64,000 bases of DNA from Erythrocercus mccallii (lineage: Eukaryota > Chordata > Aves > Passeriformes > Dicruridae): NCBI GenBank assembly GCA_013397435.1, contig VZRG01003006.1, positions 9,263 through 73,262 on the forward strand. The letters run 5' to 3'. Under the pieces are notes generated by a model that was not told the DNA's origin, did no database searches, and saw nothing but the letters and a program-made list of their open reading frames with translations. Below are positions 25,801 to 37,800 of the stretch, piece after piece; positions within the stretch are counted from its first letter, which is position 1, and each line of letters starts with the position of its first letter. Both the position numbers and the translations under genes were made by a program.

Positions 25801-28800
25801 ATGGAGAATGTTATTAGCTACACAGGGAGTAAAAGTGATCTGTATTTCAATATGGATAACGTATTTTAAGAGGCTAAGAGGGAAAACAAAGATTTGATCC
25901 TTATGTTACTTTCAGAGGCTTTTAGAGGTCGAAGAATCAATGTTGTGCTGTCTTTTATTGAATGTTACTTGCAGCTGATGAGCTCCAAAAAGAGAGAAGC
26001 CCCTTAGTTCCTGTAGTACTGGCCTGCAAGTGTTCAGTAATCTTCAAATCAAATGTACAATGCAACCCAGACTCGAAACATTACATTTTAAGAAATAACA
26101 GTCATGCCTCTAGACTTCGTTTATTCTTAGGAATCTCTAATTTTTGACATTCAGCATTGGAGAATTTCAGTGATTTTCTCATGGCTGAACTGTTAAATTT
26201 TTAACAAATCAAGTTCTCTGTAGGAGCATGTTGTCCTTTGTATGGGAGGTGGAATCATTTTGGTAAGATCCAGTTATCCTTGCTTACGAAAGTGCATGAA
26301 AATCTGTGAAGTTGATGTGAAGGGAGCCACAGAGGCCCTTCTCATGCATTATTGAAGCAGCTCTGAGGCTCGTGTGTCATCTGCTCTGCCCCTTGCCCAG
26401 CTAATGCGCTCCCAGCTGTTTGGTGCATCTGGGCCTTGGGGAAAGGATTCCCCCTGTCTCCTGTAATGCTCCCCTTCCCACCCAAAGCCCAGCTGGGGCT
26501 TACAGCCACAGGATTTCCCCAGACACTTTTTCTCTACTGATTTCCAGCAGCATTATCATTATGTCTCACAATGGTTTTGTAATGTGGATGAGTGGTATGA
26601 TACTGTATCTGTTTCATGGCTGATGCAATTTCCAAATTTAACTAAGTAAGCCCTTAGGGAGAAAGAAAATGCATTATTTTTCCATATAGTTCTTTAATCT
26701 TTCCTTTTCTGAATGCATAATTAAATGAGTTTAAATCATCTCATCTCATTTGCCTCATTAAACTTACTGTTACCCTCAATATTTTAATGAGTTTTAAAAA
26801 ATTGTCTTTCATGCTTGAATGTTTTATACAATATGAAACGTAGTCTCTTCTTACTGTCTGAGCAATTTCTGCTCATGAATTCCCTGGTGTCTGTGGTAAA
26901 AGTGAGAAGTTTAGAGTATATTAGAAATGTATTTAGAGTCTATTAGAAATGGAAGTAGGTGCTTACAATTAAAACAATTATTACAGAATTTAGGACAAAG
27001 AGCAATCTAGAACATGTGAATTTCTCAGAAATACTACATTTTTTTCTGTTGCCATACTTGAAATCTAGTTGGTTTTTACTGTTATTACTGTTATTATCAT
27101 TAAGATCTTCTATGAGTTGCTCGTGCCCATAGCTGTGAGTAGATGTTCTCTGTAATGTAGCTAAGATTGCAGACCTTGCAGGACGTTGAGCCCTCTCAGG
27201 CAGCTGTCCTGGTTTGGGCAGGATGTTACCAGCCAGTAAATTTTTTAGAAGGTAGAACCCCCAGGAGTTTGCACACAAGTGCCTGGATTTCTGCTCATGG
27301 TGTTTCCAGTGAGCTCCTTGGCCAGTTCTTGCAGATGGAGCAACTTCCCAAGAGCCTAGTGCCTGGGAGGGCCTGGAGATAACAGCTGGCTTGTCACATC
27401 CATGTAACACAAGAGCAGGCAGGGACAGCGAGTTCACATGAAACTAGAGAACCATCAGGGTAGGCAAATGAATTATTCATTTACAAAGCTCTGGGAGTAA
27501 TCAAACCCAGCATGTGATATGTAGCCTGTAGAGATGGCTACTGGGCTATAAGAATTCCAGATGCAGGGAAAAAATATGGTGGAAGATTGATACCTTACGG
27601 AGTATTAACTTTGTCTCTCATTAGATGTGATCTAATGTCAATAAACGTACTAGCTTTGCAAACTCTTAGTTAAGAACCGTGCCTGGAAGTGACTGAATAC
27701 TGAACTACTTGGTGAATTAAAATGAACAGAATCTTCTGGTGCACTGTAATTATCAGGTGGCATCACACTGCTGAACTGGCTCCAGGTGGGTCAGGAGTCT
27801 GAATACATACATGCATTAAAAACTGCTTTCTGTTTAAAGTCACCAAACAATATTCTTTCAAATGCAAGTATTTCTGGGCTATTAAAATGCTTGGTTGAGT
27901 CTTGGGTAATAAATATGAATCTGAGAGTGAACAAATGCAAATTAAAAGTTGAACATATATGGTTTTATGAAAAGATTCATTCTTACTTTAGTAAGTATGA
28001 TTATGGTTTTTCTATGCTCTGAATAATTTTATTCTGATTAATTCTGTCATTTTAGACTACTAAGAAATATGCCACGAGACAAAGAACAACTAGGCAAGAC
28101 AGGCAAGAATATTCTTTTTTGGTAGAGTAAACTTTAGTAGATATTAGTACAAGATATTAGTACAATGATTAAGATACATATATATGATTAATATATCTTA
28201 TTATCTAGATGTCAGTAAAATTGTTTAGCTAGTAGATACTACAGAAGGGTATCTTCTGATCCTTTTAATGTAGAAAAGATGCTTTTATGTAAAAGGTGAC
28301 TTCAATTTTCAGAACAAACAGAAGTGAAGTGTTCCAACAATTTTGTTTTGCAAATGACAAGCAAAAGGAATTGCAACCCAAAGGTTACTGCAGTAAAGCA
28401 GTGGTGGATTTTGGGTTGATTTTACCAGTTTTTCTGAACAATCTCTGTTGTCTGTTACTTGCCAGGGAAATTTCTTGGCCAGATTTTGTCCTAAGCCAGA
28501 TACAGCAGAGTCTTTGTGGTCCCATCAGTTTCTGAAGCCGGTGGGGTCCCTAAGGGGCCTGAGCAGTCCTTGTCCCACAGGGTGCAGAGCCAGATGCTAC
28601 ACAGGCTGTGAGCTTTCTGCATTAAATCTGGTTGTGATTGCTGGGAAATTAAACCTTGTTCCCTGGAGAATGGCCCTGAGAGGGCAATCTATCCCCATCA
28701 CTAGGTCCTGTAGGTAATGATATTTTTTCTATATGAAGATGAAGAAGTGAAAAGAAGGCCAAAGTTGCCTACAGGGGTCAAATGAGAGGTCTGTGGCAAA

Positions 28801-31800
28801 GGAGAATGTAATTGGTGTCTTTTCAGCTGCCATTCCTGTGTCTGGTCAGTGGGACACCCTGAAATGTGTGCAAATGCACATGAGGAGAAGGAACACAGAA
28901 AGGCTTTTGCAGGCTCTGGTACCAGCAGTGATCTGAAGAGATCATCTATATTCTTTCACTCAGTCTGGGGATTTTCTTTACTTTGAAAGACACAGCAATT
29001 TTTGTAGAGTGAAGCAGTCTCAATAGTAAAATATCAGATTTTTTTTTTGCATCTGTCATTACCATTTGTGAACAGTTATATAGTTATGTAAAAACAGCTG
29101 TTGCTCGAGCTGCTCAGCAAAGATAAATTCTGATACAGTCCTGTCAAATTCTTTGGTAGCTCAGGAGCAGCAGCAGCTGTTGGGCCAGGCTGCTGTTTCA
29201 CCCTGAGATGTTAAAAGAACCCAACAGTTAAATGAGCAATGTGTGTAAAATGCTGGGTGCCAAGGGCAGCAAAGGATGAAAGTGCCATTAGTTGTGGTTT
29301 GGGCTCATTTCCAGTTCACTGGTTACTGCTGCTCTTGGACATCAGTTCAAGTCCACCTAAAGGCTCTAGTGCAGTGCATATGTTAAACCTTAATGTTTGA
29401 GCTCCAGCTCTGGTCTTTATGCCTGAGCTACATGACCATCTTTGTTAGTAAAAACTTCAGAAATACCCAGAGAGTCAATTTTTTATACAGGTTGTATTCT
29501 AGATTGTTGCCCTCTGTAAAACAGGCAATTTAATGTTGGATTTTTTTGCATCTCTAGTTCTCCAGGTAAAAGTCATCTCCTACACCCTTCTCTTCCTTTT
29601 GTGTGAATGATCTTAAAAGCAGCTTTTGCCAAAAGTGTGTCAGACAATATATACATAGATCTTGAGCAAGAATTTTTGTTCAGCAAATAGACAGGCCTGA
29701 GCTTACCTTTCACACTTGAGAGTTGTACTGTCAGGCTTCAAAGAATCACAGTTGTTTCAAGATACCTGGGAAATTACATGCTGCTGTTAATTGCTGGCCA
29801 CAAAAATGTTACATATGGAGAAGGGGTTCACCTTGAAATCTAGAAATCTGGTCACACCTGTGACCTGGTGCTTCGGGCAGACAAATGTAACTTTAAATGG
29901 TTTTCAAGTATGTACCAGTATCAGATATCAGATATATTGATCAGAAAGTTATATGTAACAACTATATAGAAATCAAAGTAAATTGAAGAAAACTGCTTTT
30001 CTATTTTCTCCTTCAATTTGCAGTCCCGTTGTAGCAATATTTTACTATTTCCTGGAATACAGGAAAAGCAGTTTTCTAAAAGCTGACACCAATTTGTGTA
30101 TTTTTGTTATCAGAGTGAAACAAATAGAAAAAGAAGTAAAGAAAGTGCTGGCAGAATAATAAGGATAGTAAGCCACGTTTCTGCTTTCCATGCTAAGTCA
30201 TGCAGTTATGTCTGTACTTGCACTTTTACAAAAGGTCTCTAATGTTACTGTTGCTGCAAAGGAGAGCAGATGTGGTTACTTTGTTGTGCTTTACCATCTC
30301 AGGAAATAGCAAGGAAAAAGCATGGCAAGCTTAAGTACATGTTGCCATATCCCACACATTTTTGTGTCCTGAGTAGCTCCACTCTGCAGTAACAGAACAC
30401 GTCCCATGAATGGAGTTGTCCAGTGTAATACCAACAGCAGTCCTTGAAGTAAAAGGCTTTGCTGAAGAATATTTCATTGATTTTTTTGGTATTGATTTTT
30501 AAAGAGAAAATTTTTCTCCCACAACTCGTGTAGTACTGTAATAAAATAGTTGTTTCTAATGCTTCTATTTATAAGTGTTCCTGTCTGAGAATGGGGTTTT
30601 TTTCACGTAGATCGAAAGGATGCAGAGGGCTGGGAGACAGTTCAGCGTGGAAGGCCCGTTCGATCTCGATCCACAGCTTTGGCAACAAAAGCTCCTGGAG
30701 CTGCAGAATCACTGAAGTCCAGAGGTGACAGTGACAAAGAAAACGTGATTTCACCACCAGCAGAAAACAAGCATGGGAGTTCAGCCATTGACAGTGCTGT
30801 GTCCAAAAGCATGGAGCTGGGAGAGAAGGATCCTTTACATCACTCTGAGGGTCCCCTTACTGAAAGGACTCAGGTCAGTACATCATTTTGAACCATTTTC
30901 TAATCTAAATCTTGCAACTTTTCATCAGAGCATTTTCTAAAGGTGGTGTTGGCTAGAGCTTTTAGGAACTAAGCAGATTGGAACAGGCTTTTAAAATAAT
31001 GGTTATTTCAGTTACATTTATGGAAATACAGTAAGATGTCAGCGCAAATAGGCTAATTAAAATTATGATGCTGTGGACAGCTTTTCTGTTTTCCAAAACG
31101 TCAGCATTCAGCACATCTCATGCATGGATTTCAGGTAGAAAGATCCAATTTTTGCAAGGCAACGAGCACCTGAAATAAGTGAAGTTATTTGCATCACTCA
31201 TTGTTGTTGCCAGGTATTTCCTTAAAATTTGACTCTGACTTTAAAAATCAGCATGTTCCATTTGTTAATTTTGCAACTGCCTCTTGTTAGTTCACAGCCT
31301 CGGAAGCCAATGGGAGCACTGGCGCAGCATTGCAAGGGGATTCCTTAGAACCAGCTCCTGAGACACCTCCAGTTCTCAGCAGTAATGACTGCAGTTCAAA
31401 ATCTCTGCAGATGAATGAAGCCTGCCCCCAGAGCACTGACACTACAGAGTCGTATCAAACAGAAAAAGCTAAATCTGAAACTGAAATGGATCCCTCAGAT
31501 ATTTCAAATGTGAGTGCTGCCAGATTGGTAAGAAATCTTGTAAGATTTGTGAGTAATAAATCTAAGCCTTAATTTTCTGAGTGTGTGTTGCACAGTGTTT
31601 ACTGTTAGCCTTATGTAAATGCTGTAGAAAAATCTATGAGGTACTTACTGTAGGAAAAATAAATTGTTGCACTTTTCATTATAGAATTTAATTCCGGTAA
31701 AGTTTCGGAACTTAAACTAGAAAGATAAAAATGTGTTATGTGGAATAAAGAGATCTGTGCTCTCATTACTTCTTTTAATTATGTTCATGCTAATTTTTCA

Positions 31801-34800
31801 TTTCCTTCTACTAGCAGTCATTTTAAGTCACACTCTCATTAAAGTCATACTTCAGTTTTGCTCATCATTCAAACTGGAAGCACATGGGATATTAAAATTC
31901 TCTTAGAAACAAAGTCAGACCTCTGCCTTTTAACACTTGCTGAGCTGCTCTGCTGGGTCTTCCTTTACAACAAGCAATTTGGAGGAATGCCATTCTTAAA
32001 GCGAAAAACGTGGAGTCAGTTTTCTGTTTTTATCTGGCTTCCCAAAATGTCCTTTTGTGTCTGGAGAATTCTGCAGGTCTCAGGGCGCGTGCTTCACTGG
32101 GATTCTCTGAGTGGAGAGTTGCAGTAATGTTACATAAAATCCAGATTATACTTTTAGACTTTGTTTTGGTTTGGGTTTTTAGGGGTTTGTGTTTGTTTTG
32201 GTTTTGGTTTTGGTTTGGTTTGGTTTTGTTAGAAACTAGATTAAAATTTGGTTTGGTTTGGTTTGGAGGTTATACTTTTAGACTTTGTTTTGGTTTGGGT
32301 TTTTAGGGGTTTGTGTTTGTTTTGGTTTTGGTTTTGGTTTGGTTTGGTTTTGTTAGAAACTAGATTAAAATTGATTTGCAGACTTTTTCCTGTAAATCAC
32401 TTTACCTTTAACTTTTGCAAACTGGAGTCTGCTGGATAATTTCCAAGCTGAGTACCTGTTTGCTTTTAGAGCAGATTTCAAGCATCTCACCCACTGACTT
32501 TGTTTCAGATGCTCAGTTATTAACAGTTCAGGATGCTGCCAGGTTGGTGGGATCTGTGTCTCTTGGAAGTATTTTACTGCTCCAGATCAGACTGCTTTAA
32601 ACACCAGTTTGTGTACTGTGGCACGTGGTTTGGTACTGGAGTGCAAGTGGACTGGTTAATGCTGACACTAGAGAAGGAAAACACAATCAGCATACCCTGG
32701 CTTATATTTTTGCTCCACTCTCTTGTCATTCATGTTGAAAAACAAGTACAGCCTGAGATTCCATTATATTAACTATGGTAAAGTTTCCAGATACACTTCA
32801 TGCAGATAATTTCCATCTTTAAATAATACTTTGGAGCATGGTTCCTTTTGTAGAGGTAACAGCATGGCATGCCCTCATGTCTGAGTATGCCTTGCTTAGT
32901 CCCTAAGAGTAAGTATTTAAAACAGTAATTACTGGAGAACTGTCTTTGTGTTTTTAATGACAGTGTTTGTAGAATAGGTTTTTGAGTTAAGTGAATAATT
33001 AATTTCATAAGTGTTTCATGTAGTTATTAAATGAGTTAATAGTTGATAACACTTTGAGTGGGGTTTATATTTTCAGCTACCTTCACAAAAAATATCAGTA
33101 AAAAAACTATAAGTAAAGAGAAGTTGCACAAAATATCATAGAATTCATGTTAACTATGTGGAATGCTCCTTTTTGTGCCTGCTACTTATTTAGGTTTTTT
33201 TCTGGTGTCATGTTTCCTCCAGTCCATGGCAGAAGTCCTTGCAAAGAAAGAAGAGTTAGCAGATCGGCTGGTGAAGGCAAATGAAGAAGCCATTGCCAGC
33301 GCTATTGCAGAGGAGGAGCAGTTAACCAGAGAGATTGAGGCAGAGGAAAACAACGACATTAACATCGAGACTGACAATGACAGTGACTTCTCTGTAAGTG
33401 TCCACTTCATTTTACTGTACCCAGAGTCAAGCTGTGTTGTCAGTGGAGGACAGATACAGGATTTGTTAGCGTTTGCTTTGGTGTTGACATGACCCGTTTG
33501 ACATGTGAAATAGTGCTATGTAAGAGTTATCCCAGAAGGGATATTTAGTGTTACTGAACTCAGCAGCACAGTACTGCTGAGTGGCACAGAGCCCTCAGAG
33601 CTTGCAGTCACTGTCCTGCCTTCTATTTCTGGGTGCAAAACAGAGGCAGCTGGGACTTGTTTCGTTCATTGCTACTGTGGAAGAGTAGGTGAAGCAAAAG
33701 CCTTCATTTTTACTGTCAGAGCAGGAACAGCATCTACCCCTGGGTTGGCCAGTTCTGTTTGGAAGCATTGCTAAGTATTGCTGAGTTGGCACTGTTTAAT
33801 GTGTGAGTGCAACTGCCAGTTAAATTTGTTTTTTCTGTCTGGTTGATATTAAATTTCAGGCTAATATGGGCAATGGAAGCATATCCTTCTGTGGTTTGTC
33901 TATGGACTGGAATGATGTTCTGGCAGATTATGAAGGTAAATTCTGATATATTACTGTGCTTACATGGAAATGACAGCAAAAATTTAGAAAAATTCTCATT
34001 TTATTCTTGGCCAGTTAAGGTCTCAGATGTTTGCCCAACACATTGTAAGTTATGTTATTTTCTCTGTTGTTTCCTGAGGAAAGATAGACTTTGTGTCCAA
34101 AATGTCTGTGTCTCTTTATTCTTCAGTTCTCTTTCTGCATGTCTCTTTTAGAATTTTACAGGTTTTAATCCAGTTTTGTATTAACATCTGCATAAAAGTG
34201 TAATAAAACCGCTTTAAAAAAGGACAGGTATTAAAGATGATGTTTGCACCTAGGCTCAAGGAAACACATCTGAGAAAAAACGAGACAAACTAATCCTTAT
34301 TAATGGCATGTCTTGTAGAAAAGTGTGTTTAAATTATCCCCACCTTTGTTTTGATCTGTACAGCTCGTGAGTCGTGGCGCCAGAGCAACTCCTGGGGAGA
34401 TAGAGTGGAGGAGGAGCCCGCGCGTCCCCCTGGCCATGGCATCCACATGCACGAGAAACTCTCGTCACCCTCTCGCAAAAGGTGCTGCAGTTGTTCCCTG
34501 CCTGGTCAGCCAGGGAAAACAAGCAACCAAACTCATGGCTGCTGGGAACTCTTCATAAATCTACTCTCTTTAAAGTCTCTGGGTGGAAAGTGCTACAGAA
34601 GTCTCTCTATATTTCTCCATGAGTAGGCTCGTGCTACGTTGTCCACGAAATACAGTAGTCTAGAAGAACAATATTCACATTTACAGGAAATAATTGCCCT
34701 CCAGTGGCCTATTTGTTTTCTCTTAGTGAAAAGAGTTGTCTTAGTTTGCTACACTGTCAGTTAATATTGTCTAACTTGCTTTTGTTCTACTTTGATTTTT

Positions 34801-37800
34801 GTTAAAAGAACAATAGCAGAATCCAAAAAGAAGCATGAGGAGAAACAAATGAAAGCTCAACAGCTGAGGGAAAAGTTACGTGAAGAAAAGACACTGAAGC
34901 TTCAGAAATTAATGGAGAGGGTAAGCTTTCTGTGATATAAAGGGCTGCTCTACTGCCTTTCAGAAAAGGATTTCTTTCCGCATAGTAGACATATTAGAGA
35001 TTCCAACTAGTGGTGAAATGAAATTGTCATCTGAGTCATTTTCACAGCTGACTTGTGCATCACAGCAATTAAAGAAAGCATTATTTCAAATCACAAACTT
35101 CTTGACTCTTAAGGAGACAATCTCAGATTCCAGGAAGGTACGACAGTGTATGTAGAAATGTGTTGCATGTATCCAACCGAAATGGTAAAACTCACCAAAC
35201 TGAAGCAGTGTACTTCAGGTTAAACTTAAGGCAGGCTTTGTGTAGGGCATGAAAATATTTTACCTTAAGGAAGGCTTCAAGTATTAGAAAACACTGAGGA
35301 AAATTCAGGCCCTGTTGTCAGGTGCTGTGTTAGTAATGAATTGACTCCTTGTGTGTAGGAGAAAGATGTGAGGAAATGGAAAGAAGAATTGTTAGATCAA
35401 AGGCGCAGGATGATGGAGGAGAAGTTACTCCATGCAGAATTCAAACGTGAAGTGCAGCTACAAGCAATTGTGAAAAAAGCACAAGAGGAAGAAGCCAAGG
35501 TAAGTGACTTTGCTTTCCAAAGAACTGTTTAATAGCTATGCTTTTATGTATGTTGTACCTCAGAGTGCTCCTGAGTAGTTTGTGAAGGACAGTGCAGGTT
35601 AGATACAAACATATGTGACCCATGAAGCAGATAAATGTTGATGTCTAAAATGGTGCATTTTTTCTAATGTGACTTAAAATTAATTAGCTGTTATTAGACA
35701 TCATAATGGGTTGAAATAAAGAACTGATCGTTATCTTGCTACTTTAGTTCCTCACAGTGTGGCAGCATTTTTGGTGATACCTAGTCCTCCTGGAAGGACT
35801 AGAATATCTGATGGGCAACTCTCTGCTTTTCCAGCTCTGTGGGGGAGCTCATTTTTCTTCTCCTTTGTTAAAAAGCCATTCCAGATAGACCATACTGTGT
35901 CCTTAAACTGTGGTTGTGTTGCTGTGTTTTGTACCACTGATGTGGCTGAGCAGCTGGGAATAGACAGAGACCTGCAGTCAGCATGTGGCAGTTATTCTAA
36001 ATTAAGTATGTTTAGTGCTCTTCTGATTTAATACATAATTCCATAAGGCAGTCACTAGATGGATATTTTTTGGTTTGCTTCATTCATACTACTTTGATAA
36101 AATTTTTAATGGTTTAACCCCCGCCAGCAACTGAGCACCACACAACCACACAATTATTCTGTGTCCTGTCCCATGGGATAGGAATCAGAATCAGAAGTGT
36201 AAAGGTAAGAAATCTCATGGGTTGATGCAGAAACATTTTAATAACTGGGTGGGGAAAAATCAGTTCTAAGAAAAAGGAAAATAACAGAGATAAATGATAA
36301 AGAAAGACAAGTGATGCAAAAGGAAACAATTGCCAGTGGCCGCAGAGCAACCTGCCCCCAGTTTTGTTGCTGCACATGATGTCCTGTGGTCTTAGATATC
36401 CCTTTGGTCCCTTGGCCTTGTTGCTGTGTAAGCCCTACTTAACAGTAACTAAAACATCCCTGTGCTGTCAGCACGGTTTCCAGCACAAATCCTAAACATG
36501 GTCCCATACTAGCTACTACAATGAGAGTTAACACTACCCAGCCAAAACCAGCATAAAATAAATGAAGTATTTTATTTTAAAGGCTGTCTTTCCCGAGTGA
36601 AGGTACATGTATCTCCTCGACTGTTTCATTATATGATGAGCATGTATCCCAGCTGTGTTTGATGAAGCTGTTAATTTGTGTTTCAAGATAAGCAGAATAA
36701 AACTGGTTGTGTTTTTTTACTACCTTGCTGTTTCTCTCTTGGATTAGAAGAATTTCTAGACTACCTAATTCAGTCTGCCATACATTCTTTACTATTCCAT
36801 TACATCAGTGTGACTTCTGTAATTATATTAATTAAATCACACTTGCCATAGTTCCCTAGATAAGCAGATGTTTCAGATATTGTGTGTATTTAAGTGTGTG
36901 GGATCTGCTGCCTCACGAGGTTCTTATGTTCTGGAAATCAAGGTTAATTGGGCCAGAAGGCTTTAGAGAAATAGCTGATGGGTAGGATAGCTGCAGACCA
37001 TGGTAACTGTTGCTGCCCAGTTGGTTATCTAAATTCCCAGTGCTTGCTTGTTTACTGACCTGTAAAATCCATTCTGTAAATGGATTCTAGTCAGTAAACA
37101 AAGTTACAAACATGATCCTATCACCCTTTTTCATGATCTGTTTTTGTCTTTCTGTATGCGTTCTCTTTACCTGTTTTATTTCGTGTACACACTAAAGTTC
37201 TTTTAAGGTAACCTTTTCTTATTCTTCTTTTGTTCTTATGTATTGCACTGGTTGAAAAAGATAATACATGTTAATGAAACAGGATAAGAAATATTAGACC
37301 ACGAGCTTGTTTGGTTTTTTCTTATTCATACTATGTATACTTTCACTTTTTTGATCAATAAGTACACATATATTTAAAGTTAGTTCAAAAGCCCTGTTGG
37401 ATTCTACTGGCACCTGTGTATTTTACTGATTCATCCATCTGGGTTTTAACATTACCTGTGCCGTGACTGAGAGAATGGACTGATGAAGTCTCAGTGCTGA
37501 TAGAATTGAGAGAATTTTTCTGTATTTTATCCAAAGTTTCTTGTTTCTCTGATACAATTCATATTTTCTTTTTATATTCTATGGGCTGTCTTGTTTAAAA
37601 CAAATAAAATTAAACAAAAATCATTACAAAACCTAGACTTACTCTCAAGTTGGTGGGTTTCCAACCCATCTGGAGAAATGTCCCACCAGTTTAATTATCA
37701 AACGGATAATTAACAAATGGCTGAAATTCTCTAAGATGAAACCTATTTCAACTTCTTGGGTCTCTTCTTATACCTTCTGATTGTTTTCAGGTCAATGAAA

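Noticed and set aside
27205..27270. Possible second LTR start (TGTCCTGGTTTGGGC)
   Set aside because: Only the first dozen or so bases resemble an avian LTR end; the following sequence did not match any LTR block I know.
26943..27437. 164-codon minus-strand open frame in intron 8
   Set aside because: Low-complexity Asn/Ser run, no recognised similarity and no conserved motif.
32010..32439. Overlapping frames with repeated FWFWFWFGLV peptide
   Set aside because: They are translations of the GGTTTT-rich tandem duplication, not a protein gene.
36114..36377. 87-codon minus-strand open frame
   Set aside because: Falls inside the solo LTR, which does not encode viral protein; chance frame.
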